This document shows positions 32,388-39,791 of a stretch of 64,000 nt of DNA, one piece after another. Position 1 is the stretch's first letter, and each line of letters opens with the position of its first letter. The position numbers were made by a program, and so were the translations under genes. Source of the DNA: Pontitalea aquivivens (lineage in GTDB: Bacteria > Pseudomonadota > Alphaproteobacteria > Rhodobacterales > Rhodobacteraceae); contig NZ_JBKFEY010000006.1 of NCBI RefSeq assembly GCF_046507575.1, positions 97,291 through 161,290 of the forward strand. Direction: 5' to 3'. The notes below the pieces were generated by a model that did no database searches, was not told where the DNA came from, and was given only the letters and a program-made list of their open reading frames with translations.

Positions 32388-33100
32388 CGGGCTTTGCAAG
32401 GGGCGTTGCCGTCGTGACCGGCGGTAGCCGGGGCATTGGGGCGGCGATCACCCGGCGGCTGGCGGCGGACGGGTTCCGCACGGTCGTTCTGGACATTGTT
32501 GATCCGGAAGGGCCCTGCGACCATTTCCATCGGGTCGATCTGTCCGATCTGGATGCGGCCCGCGACGCCGCGGCGCAGATCGCGGCGGATCACGCGGTCA
32601 CCTGCCTGGTGAACAATGTCGGCGTCGTCGCGCCCGCCCCGCTGGAACAGGTGAACGCCGAGGATCTGGACCGGCTGATGCATGTGAACCTGCGCCCCTC
32701 GCTGATCTGCGCGCAGGCGTTCCTGCCCGCGATGAAGGCGGCAGGCGGCGGGCGGATCGTGATGAACACCAGTCGTGTGACGCTGGGCAAGGAATTGCGC
32801 AGCCTTTACAGCGCGACCAAGGGCGCGGCGCAGGCGATGGCGCGGACCTGGGCGCTGGAACTGGGGCCGCACGGCATTACCGTGAACTGCGTGGCACCCG
32901 GCCCGATCGCCACCGAGGCGTTCTGGAAGAACAATCCCCCCGATGCGCCCCTGACGCGCGACATCATCGCCAGGGTTCCGGTCAGGCGCCTGGGCACCGG
33001 CGAGGATGTTGCCAATGCGGTATCCTTTTTCTGCGCGCCCGGGGCGGGCTTTGTCACCGGGCAAACGCTGTTCGTTTGCGGGGGCGTCACCGTCGGCTGA
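32384..33100 (+). CDS. Short-chain dehydrogenase/reductase
   Basis: A 238-residue classical SDR. The cofactor loop TGGSRGIGA lies at residues 12-20, NNVG follows strand 4, the catalytic Ser sits in MNTSRVT and the catalytic pair in YSATK. PGPIATEAFW lies after strand 6. The acidic residue after strand 2 (DIVDPEG) favours NAD over NADP. It is the last gene of the atoE operon and converges with the enol-lactonase-like gene, whose 3' end is 18 bp away. The substrate is unknown. Confidence 0.87.
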   Translation: MTGFARGVAVVTGGSRGIGAAITRRLAADGFRTVVLDIVDPEGPCDHFHRVDLSDLDAARDAAAQIAADHAVTCLVNNVGVVAPAPLEQVNAEDLDRLMHVNLRPSLICAQAFLPAMKAAGGGRIVMNTSRVTLGKELRSLYSATKGAAQAMARTWALELGPHGITVNCVAPGPIATEAFWKNNPPDAPLTRDIIARVPVRRLGTGEDVANAVSFFCAPGAGFVTGQTLFVCGGVTVG

Positions 33101-33118
33101 CGCAACGCCCCCTTTCCC

Positions 33119-33895
33119 TTATCCCAGATGTTCGATCAGCAGCCCGGCGAATGCATCGGGCTGTTCGACGCAGGGCAGGTGGCCTGCATTGGCGATTTCG
33201 ACATAGCGCGCGCCGGGGATCTGCGCGGCCATCGCCTGCACCAGCGCGGGCGGGGTGGAACAATCCTCGGCCCCGGCGATGACCAGCGTGGGCCGGGTGA
33301 TGCGGGGCAGGGCGGCGGTGTAATCGGCATCGCGGATCGCGGCGCAGACATCGGCATAGCCCTGCGCGGGGGTGCGTTCCAGCATTGTCCGCCACATCGT
33401 GAAATCTTCGGTGTCCTGATACCCCGGCGCGAACCAACGCTGCAGGATCATGTCTGCGATATTGGCGATTCCATCTTTCAGCACCGCGTCGATCCGCGGG
33501 TTCCAGATGTCCGGCGTGCCGATCCTGGCGGCGGTATCGGCCAGCACAAGATGCGTCATCGCGCCGGGCCTGCGCTGCACCAGCGCCTGCATGATCAGCC
33601 CGCCCACCGACAGCCCGACCCCGGCAAAGCGGGAAATGGCGTGATGGTCCAGCAGCGTTTCCAGATCGGCGGCCATTGTTTCAATGCTTTGGCCGGGCAG
33701 GGCGGTGCTTAGCCCGTGGCCGCGCTTGTCGTGGCGCAGGATGCCCCAACCCGCCGGCAGGCGGGCGACCACCCGGTCCCAGACCCGCAGGTCGGTGCCC
33801 AGCGAATTGGCAAAGACCACGACGGGGTTTCCCGCGGCCGCCGGGCGATAGCCGTGATGGATGCCGCGAAATGCGGTGAACTGTTCTTGTGTCAT
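33119..33895 (-). CDS. pcaD: 3-Oxoadipate enol-lactonase-like alpha/beta hydrolase
   Basis: A 258-residue alpha/beta hydrolase closest in pattern to PcaD: VVVFANSLGTDLRVWDRVV (oxyanion strand), RHDKRGHGLS, the nucleophile elbow GLSVGG with Ser96, the acid in VIAGAEDCSTPP and the catalytic His in NAGHLPCVEQP. PcaD hydrolyses 3-oxoadipate enol-lactone to 3-oxoadipate, the step directly after muconolactone isomerase, which agrees with the CatC-like gene nearby. It starts 12 bp after the LysR gene, forming a two-gene minus-strand unit. Confidence 0.8.
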   Translation of the reverse strand: MTQEQFTAFRGIHHGYRPAAAGNPVVVFANSLGTDLRVWDRVVARLPAGWGILRHDKRGHGLSTALPGQSIETMAADLETLLDHHAISRFAGVGLSVGGLIMQALVQRRPGAMTHLVLADTAARIGTPDIWNPRIDAVLKDGIANIADMILQRWFAPGYQDTEDFTMWRTMLERTPAQGYADVCAAIRDADYTAALPRITRPTLVIAGAEDCSTPPALVQAMAAQIPGARYVEIANAGHLPCVEQPDAFAGLLIEHLG

Positions 33896-33907
33896 CTTGG
33901 GGTTCCG

Positions 33908-34801
33908 TCAGGTTTCAGATGTGTCGATGCAGGACAGGAACGTCTGCAGCGGCGGGGTCATCCGTTCGGCATGATAGACCAACGAGATGTCCGCCCGCGC
34001 CGTGGTGCCCGCCAGCGGCTTGTAGGTCACGCCAGCCAGATGCACGCAGCTGATGGCCTTTGGCACGATCGCCACGCCCAGACCCGCCGCCACCAGGCTG
34101 ACGATTGATGCGAATTGCGGCGAACGGAAGCGGATGTCCGGCGAAATGCCCGCTTCAAGGCAGGCCGCATGCATGGCCGCGGAAAAGCCCACATGCGTCG
34201 GAAGATGGGTGGCGATGAAGTCGCTGCCTGCCAGTTCCTTCAGCGTGATGGTGCCGCGCCCGGCCAGCGGATGGGATGCGGGCAGCGCGGCCCACAGCTC
34301 TTCGCGGCACAGCGGCACGGCGATCACGTTTTCGGGCATGTCGGGGAAGGGCAGGCGGACGATGCCCACATCCAGGTTGCCGGCGGCAATTTCCGGGATC
34401 TGGCGGTCAAGGTCCATCAGCACCAGTTTCAGATCGACCTGCGCGGCCTTTTCCCTGAAATTCCGCAGCATCCGCGTCAGCACGCCATTGTAGGCGGCCG
34501 CCCCGATATAGCCGATGGCCAGTTCGCCCAGTTGCCCCTTGCCCGCGCGCAGCGCCACATCCTCGGCCCGGCGGGCATGGCGCAGAACCGCCCGCGCCTC
34601 GGGCAGGATCATCGCGCCGGCGGGTGTCAGCGCGACCCTGCGTCTTGTGCGTTCGAACAGAAGGGTGCCAACAATCTCTTCCATCTGCTGCAATTGCAGT
34701 GTCAACTGGGGCTGTGAAATCGACAGCCGCGCGGCGGCACGCCCGAAGTGAAGTTCTTCGGCCAGGGCGATCAGCAGTTCATAGTGTTTCAGCGTAAGCA
34801 A
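33908..34801 (-). CDS. LysR-type regulator, BenM/CatM-like
   Basis: A 297-residue LysR-family regulator. The helix-turn-helix is in residues 1-60 (KHYELLIALAEELHFGRAAARL and ISQPQLTLQLQQMEE), and the effector domain contains LAIGYIGAAAY, LDVGIVRLPFPD and AAGLGVAIVPKAI, as in the CatM/BenM branch that responds to muconate-type ligands. The start is a TTG, since no ATG or GTG aligns with the domain. An inverted repeat immediately upstream is a likely autoregulatory site. It probably controls the pcaD/catC/atoE genes. Confidence 0.85.
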   Translation of the reverse strand: MLTLKHYELLIALAEELHFGRAAARLSISQPQLTLQLQQMEEIVGTLLFERTRRRVALTPAGAMILPEARAVLRHARRAEDVALRAGKGQLGELAIGYIGAAAYNGVLTRMLRNFREKAAQVDLKLVLMDLDRQIPEIAAGNLDVGIVRLPFPDMPENVIAVPLCREELWAALPASHPLAGRGTITLKELAGSDFIATHLPTHVGFSAAMHAACLEAGISPDIRFRSPQFASIVSLVAAGLGVAIVPKAISCVHLAGVTYKPLAGTTARADISLVYHAERMTPPLQTFLSCIDTSET

Positions 34802-35003
34802 GTTATTGCCATTTCATATCCAACTGGCAAATAAATATCAAAAAAAGATATGTTTGTCACGCGTATTCCGCGCGATCAGTGGACCGCCGCTTGCCTGCGA
34901 TCGTGACGAACGCGGGGAAGCCACCTGTCACAAAATCGCCAATGGCGCCGCGTTGAAATCGATGCGATTGACACAACCGGCTTGACTACCTAACTCTGGC
35001 GGC
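34802..35003. promoter_or_regulatory. Upstream region of the LysR gene with inverted repeats
   Basis: TTGCCA (34806-34811) and TGGCAA (34825-34830) form an inverted repeat with a 13-bp spacer just before the LysR start, suited to autoregulation. ATATC-A7-GATAT (34835-34851) follows in a very AT-rich stretch. The rest, to the leader peptide start, shows nothing else I can name. Confidence 0.5.
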
Positions 35004-35069
35004 ATGTTCGAGCATGCAGATCATTATCGTTTCCTTCTGCTGAACCGCCCGTTTCCCCGGGTGGTCTAG
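35004..35069 (+). CDS. Possible 21-residue leader peptide
   Basis: A short frame encodes MFEHADHYRFLLLNRPFPRV plus one Val, with three adjacent Leu codons. A long GC hairpin begins inside its 3' end. This is the layout of an amino-acid attenuator (a leucine-type leader by composition), but the ribosome-binding site is weak and the next gene is a pseudouridine synthase rather than a biosynthetic gene. It may be a leader separated from its original operon. Confidence 0.35.
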   Translation: MFEHADHYRFLLLNRPFPRVV

Positions 35070-35105
35070 GCGCGTTTGCGCCTGCCGAACCCCCGGGGCT
35101 TCTTA
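35055..35105 (+). promoter_or_regulatory. Attenuator-like hairpin after the leader peptide
   Basis: CCCCGGG (35055-35061) can pair with CCCGGGG (35092-35098), and inside it GGCGC-GTTT-GCGCC (35069-35082) forms a perfect inner hairpin. CTTCTTAAAA follows. CCCCGGGG at 35091-35098 is also self-complementary, so alternative pairings are possible, as in attenuators. Confidence 0.4.
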
Positions 35106-35295
35106 AAATACCACAACGATAGGACAACTGGGGCTGCGCGAATGGCCGCCCGTGGCAAAGACGCCGGCAAATCTGGTCGCAATACGAACTGCGGTCAGGA
35201 AAGAACGTCGCAGACCCCATCAGTCTGGTGTCTGTGGGGAAGGGGGTGTCGTGCCGCGCGCCCGACATATTTCGCACATAAAAGGATCAGGGGAA
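35070..35295. other. Untranslated stretch before the pseudouridine synthase gene
   Basis: After the hairpin, about 190 bp lead to the pseudouridine synthase start. A frame begins at ATG 35142 but reads into the downstream gene out of frame and has no recognisable domain. I see no other signal. Confidence 0.4.
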
Positions 35296-36030
35296 ATGTC
35301 CAGGGCTTTATCCGCGCGTATCGACAAGCTCCTGTCTTCGATGGGGTATGGCACGCGCAAGGACATCGCGCAGTTGGCACGGGCTGGCGGCATCGTCCTT
35401 GACCGGGATGAGATAACGGACGCCACCGTCCGCATCCCTGTTGGTGCGGATTTGCCGCGCCGTATGTCGGTCGCGGGCGAGGCACTTGATCCGCTTGTGG
35501 GTATGGTCGTGTTGATGAACAAACCTGTGGGCGTGACCTGTTCGCACAACGAGGCGGGCGCAGTGGTCTATGACATCCTGCCCGCGCGCTGGCGGCGCCG
35601 CAATCCCGTGATTTCAACCATTGGGCGCCTGGACAAGCAGACGTCGGGGTTATTGCTGCTGACCGATGACGGCAACCTTTTACACCGTATCAGCAGCCCC
35701 AAAAGTCAGGTCAGGAAGACCTATCGCGCCACGCTGGCGCGTCCGCTTGATGGCACCGAAACCGCTTTGTTCGCATCGGGCACACTGAAGCTTAAGGGGG
35801 ATGACACGCCGCTGGCGCCTGCCGCGCTGGAAATAATCTCTGAAACCGAGGCCCTGCTTACTGTGACCGAGGGCAGATACCATCAGGTGCGCCGCATGTT
35901 TGCCGCCACCGGCAACTTCGTCGAGACCCTGCGACGCGAACGTTTGGGCGATCTTTGCGTGCCTGACAACCTGGCCCCCGGCCAGTGGACGCTGCTGGGC
36001 AAAGAAGAGATCGCCCTTGTCTTTCGTTAA
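35296..36030 (+). CDS. RsuA/RluE-type rRNA pseudouridine synthase
   Basis: A 244-residue enzyme of the RsuA/RluB/E/F family. An S4-like RNA-binding domain (residues 1-60: SARIDKLLSSMGYGTRKDIAQL in outline) precedes the synthase core: MNKPVGVTCS, the catalytic GRLDKQTSGLLLLTDDG with Asp113, and EGRYHQVRRMFAATGN. RsuA acts on 16S and RluE on 23S rRNA; sequence alone does not separate them. ATG 35296 has AGGGGAA upstream. Its stop codon overlaps that of the convergent cyclo-ligase gene by two bases. Confidence 0.87.
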   Translation: MSRALSARIDKLLSSMGYGTRKDIAQLARAGGIVLDRDEITDATVRIPVGADLPRRMSVAGEALDPLVGMVVLMNKPVGVTCSHNEAGAVVYDILPARWRRRNPVISTIGRLDKQTSGLLLLTDDGNLLHRISSPKSQVRKTYRATLARPLDGTETALFASGTLKLKGDDTPLAPAALEIISETEALLTVTEGRYHQVRRMFAATGNFVETLRRERLGDLCVPDNLAPGQWTLLGKEEIALVFR

Positions 36031-36767
36031 CCCGCGGGATCGGCCTGTTTTTCAACCCGGCTGTTTGATCCTTGGCCGGCGTGCAGGCCGTTCTCGGTCA
36101 CGATGAGGTCGAGAGGAATGTCGTGCGGCTGCGGGTAGATGGTTGTCAGTTGCGCTGTCTGCAAACCGATGCCGATGACAAGGGGTTTCGGGTTCATCGC
36201 CGCCAGTGTCCGGTCGAAATAGCCCCCGCCATAGCCCAGACGATAGCCATCCGCCGTCCAGCCGACGACGGGGGCCAGCGCGATGTCGGGCGTGACGACG
36301 GGTGCATCCGGCGGCGGGACGGGAATGTTCCAGTCGCCGCGCACCATGCGGGTTTCGGGTGTCCAGCGGCGGAAGGTCAGCGGGGCCGCCCTGGTTTCGA
36401 CCAGCGGCAGGGCGACGATCACGCCGGCCTCGTGCAGACCGGCCATCAGGGGGCGCAGGTCGGGCTCGCCCTTGATCGGCCAATAGGCGGAAAAGACCAT
36501 GCCCCGCGCCCCGCCGAAGCGGTCTTTCAACACCTGCCGCAGATGCCCGGCCAGCGCCTTGCCGATCCTCTCGCGTTCCACCACCGGCAGAGACAGGCGC
36601 GCGTCGCGCAGGCGGGTGCGTTCGGCCCTGCGCCAGCGGGCCACGTCGCGGGCCTGTTCGGGATCGACCGCCAGCGGATCGAAATAATCCGGTGCGACCT
36701 CGGCGGCATAGCAGGGCGGTGAGGAAAAACCGCTTTGGCAACGGAAGCCCTTGAATTTATCGCTCAT
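36027..36767 (-). CDS. 5-Formyltetrahydrofolate cyclo-ligase with N-terminal extension
   Basis: A 246-residue protein whose last 190 residues match 5-formyl-THF cyclo-ligase: RWRRAERTRLRDARL (substrate and ATP-binding basic region), VFSAYWPIKGEPDLRPL, and the signature RLGYGGGYFDRTLA. It converts 5-formyl-THF to 5,10-methenyl-THF using ATP. The first 45 residues (MSDKFKGFRCQSGF...) are not part of the family and contain two Cys. The start overlaps the stop of a 48-residue ORF by 4 bp. It is the last gene of the haemoglobin-DUF488 operon. Confidence 0.87.
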   Translation of the reverse strand: MSDKFKGFRCQSGFSSPPCYAAEVAPDYFDPLAVDPEQARDVARWRRAERTRLRDARLSLPVVERERIGKALAGHLRQVLKDRFGGARGMVFSAYWPIKGEPDLRPLMAGLHEAGVIVALPLVETRAAPLTFRRWTPETRMVRGDWNIPVPPPDAPVVTPDIALAPVVGWTADGYRLGYGGGYFDRTLAAMNPKPLVIGIGLQTAQLTTIYPQPHDIPLDLIVTENGLHAGQGSNSRVEKQADPAG

Positions 36768-36910
36768 GACGCCGCCTTCAGGTCGTTTCGAAGCGTGCCC
36801 TTCGGGATATGCCGGGCCTGCGCGACCAGATTGGCCAGCGGCACAGGGTGGCCGCATCCCGGCAGGTCGCAAAGCGGTGTGCGCAGCGGGGCCTTTCGCC
36901 GGTCTGTCAT
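36764..36910 (-). CDS. Small conserved-looking ORF, 48 residues
   Basis: The frame MTDRRKAPLRTPLCDLPGCG-HPVPLANLVAQARHIPKGTL continues to a stop that overlaps the cyclo-ligase ATG by 4 bp (ATGA). It begins 14 bp after the DUF488 stop. Two Cys and one His (CDLPGCGH) could bind a metal. The tight spacing on both sides argues that it is translated. I do not recognise it. Confidence 0.45.
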   Translation of the reverse strand: MTDRRKAPLRTPLCDLPGCGHPVPLANLVAQARHIPKGTLRNDLKAAS

Positions 36911-36924
36911 GTCTGCCCCTTCCG

Positions 36925-37314
36925 TTACAGCCATTGGCGCAGGTAATCGCGCAACACGATGGCGTTGTTATGCGTCTCGTTCCTTGAGGCATAAAGCAGC
37001 GTGACGACGCCATCGCGTGCATATCCGGCAAGTTCGCGGACCAAATCGTCATGGGCGGCAAGTTCCGCCTGATAGCGCGTAGAGAACGCCTGCCATTGAT
37101 CGGGGTGGTCGTGGAACCAGTGCCGCAACGCATCGCTTGGTGCGATCTCCTTGCACCATTGAAACAGTCGGGCGCGGTCCTTTGCCATGCCGCGCGGCCA
37201 CAGGCGGTCGACCAGTATCCGTTTGCCATCCGACATGCGTGCCGCGCGATAGATCCGCTTGACGCGGATACGCGCGCCGGGGGCATCGGGGATGGGTGGG
37301 CTTGCCGATGACAT
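36925..37314 (-). CDS. DUF488 family protein
   Basis: A 129-residue DUF488 protein: RIRVKRIYRAARMSDGKRILVDRLWPRGMAKDRA in outline, APSDALRHWFHDHPDQWQAF, and VVTLLYASRNETHNNAIVLRDYL. The family's function is unknown; members often lie beside nitrosative- or oxidative-stress genes. Its ATG overlaps the last base of the haemoglobin stop (TGATG), so the genes are coupled. Confidence 0.88.
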   Translation of the reverse strand: MSSASPPIPDAPGARIRVKRIYRAARMSDGKRILVDRLWPRGMAKDRARLFQWCKEIAPSDALRHWFHDHPDQWQAFSTRYQAELAAHDDLVRELAGYARDGVVTLLYASRNETHNNAIVLRDYLRQWL

Positions 37315-37727
37315 CAACTGTCCCGCCCATCCGTGTTGCCGATCGCCTCTGCCGCCTTCAGCACATGGACCCAGGAGGCGCCTTCAGGCGGGCAGGTCTT
37401 GGCCGCGGTTTCACGAAACGGCGCCAGCCAGCGTTCGAAATGCGCCCATTCCACCGGCAGGGTCGCGTGGGCCGGCATCGGGGCCCCGTGATAGCGGCCA
37501 GTCATCAGCGCGGCCGAGGACCAGAAATCCACCATGCGTTCCAGGTGGGGGCCCCAATCGAAAGTCCGGGCGGCGAAGATCGGGCCAGGAACGGCGTCGG
37601 CGCGCACCTTGTCATGGCAACGATGCACCGGTTCGGTCAGCCTGTCGTCGTCCAGCCCGGTCCGCGCCATGATCGCGGCGGTCATTCGCGGGCGGGCCGG
37701 GATGATCTGTGGATCGGTGGATGACAT
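37314..37727 (-). CDS. Group III truncated haemoglobin
   Basis: A 137-residue globin of the TrHb3 group. Recognised by FDWGPHLERMVDFWSSAALMTGRYHGAPMPAHATLP in outline and AHFERWLAPFRETAA, which contains the proximal His. TrHb3 proteins bind haem and can react with NO or nitrite. It heads the minus-strand operon with DUF488 and the cyclo-ligase, and it is divergent from nsrR across an 83-bp gap holding a perfect dyad, which makes NsrR control likely. Confidence 0.85.
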   Translation of the reverse strand: MSSTDPQIIPARPRMTAAIMARTGLDDDRLTEPVHRCHDKVRADAVPGPIFAARTFDWGPHLERMVDFWSSAALMTGRYHGAPMPAHATLPVEWAHFERWLAPFRETAAKTCPPEGASWVHVLKAAEAIGNTDGRDS

Positions 37728-37775
37728 GGGACCATCGGGAATTTGGCTTGAGTTTTATATTATCCCTGTTAAATA

Positions 37776-37790
37776 GGTATTGTAAATACC
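37776..37790. promoter_or_regulatory. Candidate NsrR operator
   Basis: GGTATT-GTA-AATACC is a perfect dyad in the gap between the haemoglobin gene and nsrR. Its core resembles the half-site AAATAC/GTATTT of NsrR sites. It lies 21 bp before the nsrR ATG and 49 bp before the haemoglobin start, so it could repress both. Confidence 0.65.
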
Positions 37791-37810
37791 AGTTAAAGAT
37801 GCGGGACGAC

Positions 37811-38227
37811 ATGAACCTCACTTCCTTCACAGATTACGGGCTTCGGATGTTGATGCGGATGGCGAGCGCGCCGGACCGGGCTTTCTCGACGGCCGATCTG
37901 GCCGAGGAATTCAAGCTGTCCCGCAACCACCTGACAAAGATCATGCAGCGGCTTGCGCAGGGCGGCATCGTCGAGACCCGGCGCGGGATGAACGGTGGCG
38001 CCGTCTTGCGATCCAGCCCTGCCCAGATCCGGCTGGGCGACGTCGTGCGGCTGCTCGAACAGGGGCAGGCGCTGGTCGCGTGTTTCGGGCCGACTGGAGG
38101 AGACTGCACGATAGAAGGCTGTTGCCGTCTGAAATCCCGGCTGCGGCAGGCGGAGATCAGGTTCATCGAGGATCTGAACAGGTCAACACTTGCCGATATT
38201 GCCCTTCCACAACAGGCTGCGGCGTAA
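37811..38227 (+). CDS. nsrR: NsrR-type Rrf2 regulator
   Basis: A 138-residue Rrf2-family repressor. The helix-turn-helix STADLAEEFKLSRNHLTKIMQRL and wing GGIVETRRGMNGGAVL occupy the first 70 residues. The Fe-S cluster ligands are Cys91, Cys99 and Cys104/105 in CFGPTGGDCTIEGCC, the NsrR pattern for sensing nitric oxide. ATG 37811 matches the family start MNLTSFTDYGLRML; ATG 37799 is an alternative. It is divergent from the haemoglobin operon and followed by a small membrane ORF and the HTHP gene. Confidence 0.88.
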   Translation: MNLTSFTDYGLRMLMRMASAPDRAFSTADLAEEFKLSRNHLTKIMQRLAQGGIVETRRGMNGGAVLRSSPAQIRLGDVVRLLEQGQALVACFGPTGGDCTIEGCCRLKSRLRQAEIRFIEDLNRSTLADIALPQQAAA

Positions 38228-38246
38228 TCGAAAAAGGCGGGGCAAG

Positions 38247-38555
38247 ATGACCGGAACGCTGTCGGTTTCCGAACGCCGCATTGGCATGATCCTGCTGGCC
38301 CTGATGGGGCTGTCCATGGCGGCGGCGGCGCGCCACGGCGTCATGTCCGCGCATGGGTTCATGGCGCGCGGGCCTGGAATCGGCCTGCTTGGTCTTTGCG
38401 CCTTCTTCTGGGCGTTCAGAAACGGGCAATCTGACGATCCGCACGGCGCCGCGTGGCGCGTTATCCCCCCAAGTCACCTATCCCGAACGGAAGGAAATTC
38501 CCATGGCAAACTGGCTCCCGACGCTCAAGACGGCAACGCCCGAAGAGGGCTATGA
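38247..38555 (+). CDS. Small membrane protein, unknown, overlapping the HTHP gene
   Basis: A 102-residue frame beginning MTGTLSVSERRIGMILLALM, with two hydrophobic helices (about residues 11-28 and 42-56). Its last 17 codons overlap the start of the HTHP gene in a different frame. AAGGCGGGGCAAG upstream of the ATG offers a ribosome-binding site, and it follows nsrR by 19 bp, so co-transcription is likely. The overlapped C terminus is polar and may be dispensable. Family not recognised. Confidence 0.5.
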   Translation: MTGTLSVSERRIGMILLALMGLSMAAAARHGVMSAHGFMARGPGIGLLGLCAFFWAFRNGQSDDPHGAAWRVIPPSHLSRTEGNSHGKLAPDAQDGNARRGL

Positions 38556-38736
38556 CCTTGCGGTCAAACTTGCACGAATTGCCGTGAAACTGACCCAGCC
38601 CGACGCCGGGGTGCGCGATCGGTTGCGCCCGGAATACGCCGAAGATTCCAATGCCCTGATCGCTGTCAGTCAGGTTGTCGCGACGCATTTCGCCACCGTG
38701 GCCGCGGCGAATGACTACTGGCGGGACATGGCATGA
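38503..38736 (+). CDS. Hexameric tyrosine-coordinated haem protein (HTHP)
   Basis: A 77-residue protein strongly resembling HTHP of Silicibacter (Ruegeria) pomeroyi: WLPTLKTATPEEGYDLAVKL, TQPDAGVRDRLRPEYAEDSN and ALIAVSQVVATHFATVAAAND. In the characterised protein six subunits each bind a haem through a Tyr; the matching candidate here is Tyr45. HTHP has peroxidase and weak catalase activity. ATG 38503 has AAGGAA upstream and fits the usual length. Its position behind nsrR suggests it belongs to an NO/peroxide response. Confidence 0.9.
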   Translation: MANWLPTLKTATPEEGYDLAVKLARIAVKLTQPDAGVRDRLRPEYAEDSNALIAVSQVVATHFATVAAANDYWRDMA

Positions 38737-38828
38737 TGGACGAAATTCAGGATGACGGCCCGCGCGCATGACACCGAAAAAGGGGCGATTTCTGTGTCAG
38801 ACGCACCCTTTGTCCTGCGTTGTTCAGA

Positions 38829-39791
38829 TCATGTGGGTCGCGCCAGCGGCACCGACAGAACCAGCGCCACCAGTTCCGCCTGCCTTTGCACGCCGGTCTT
38901 GGCGAAGATGTTTCGCAGATGAAACGCGACGGTCGTGCCCGAGACCGCCAACCGATCCGCGATCTGGTTGCGGCGAAGTCCTTCGGCCAGCAAACAAGCG
39001 ACCTGGGCTTCCATCGGGGTCAGGTCGAACAGCCGGCCAAGGGTCGCATTGTCCAGAGGGGGCTGGCCATCCGCGCCGCTCAGGATCAGCATGGCGACCG
39101 CCTCGTCATGGTGCGCGCGTGCCGGCAGCGACATCCCGACAACCATAAGATGGCACCTGCCTTCCAGGCGCAGGCCCGCCGGCACCATCCCTTCATCCGA
39201 AATCAACGAGGCGATCAGGGTGGATAGTTTCCGGCCATTTTCACCGTTGGTGGTGATGCGCCCGTCCAGCAAGATGCCGGCCTCGCCCGACAGGTGCCGC
39301 GCAAGGGGATTGGCATGGACCACGCCGCCATTGGCGTCGAGCAGCACCACGCCGATGGCCAGACGATCCAGTGCGATCAGGCCGGAACGGTCCCCGGGCA
39401 TTGCGCGCAACCGCTGTATCCGGTTCAGGCGCGTTTCAACGGTCGCACGCAGCAGGTCGTAGTCAATCGGCTTGGTCAGATAGTCGTCGGCCCCGGCGAT
39501 GCGACCGTCGATGATCTGCTGGCGTGAGGACAGGGCCGTCAGGAAGACAAAGGGCACGTCGTCAAGATCAGGCCGGGTCTGACGCAAACGGGACATGAAC
39601 CCCTTTCCGTCCATGCCGGGCATCAGGATATCGCACAGGATCAGATCGGGCCGCCGGCTTTCCAGAAAGGCCATCGCCTCGCACGCATCTGCGACAGCCG
39701 TCACGGCATAGCCGGCCTCGTGCAGTTCGAACGCGATGTCGTCGCGCAGGGATGGTTCATCCTCGACACACAGGATCAGCGGTGCGGTCAT
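38829..39791 (-). CDS. LuxR-type response regulator of sensory module 2
   Basis: A 320-residue regulator: receiver (residues 1-125; LCVEDEPSLRDD; phospho-acceptor Asp54 in LILCDILMPGMDG; Lys in YLTKPIDYD), a middle PAS-like segment (about 145-235; LDRLAIGVVLLDANGGVVHANPLA in outline), and a C-terminal LuxR helix-turn-helix (LTPMEAQVACLLAEGL, QIADRLAVSGTTVAFHLRNIFAKTG). Compared with the module 1 regulator, it has the extra middle domain. Its ATG overlaps the kinase stop by 4 bp, so it is the third gene of a coupled operon. Confidence 0.88.
   Translation of the reverse strand: MTAPLILCVEDEPSLRDDIAFELHEAGYAVTAVADACEAMAFLESRRPDLILCDILMPGMDGKGFMSRLRQTRPDLDDVPFVFLTALSSRQQIIDGRIAGADDYLTKPIDYDLLRATVETRLNRIQRLRAMPGDRSGLIALDRLAIGVVLLDANGGVVHANPLARHLSGEAGILLDGRITTNGENGRKLSTLIASLISDEGMVPAGLRLEGRCHLMVVGMSLPARAHHDEAVAMLILSGADGQPPLDNATLGRLFDLTPMEAQVACLLAEGLRRNQIADRLAVSGTTVAFHLRNIFAKTGVQRQAELVALVLSVPLARPT

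Noticed and set aside
38733..38771. A 12-codon frame overlapping the HTHP stop
   Set aside because: Too short, with no domain or conservation evidence.
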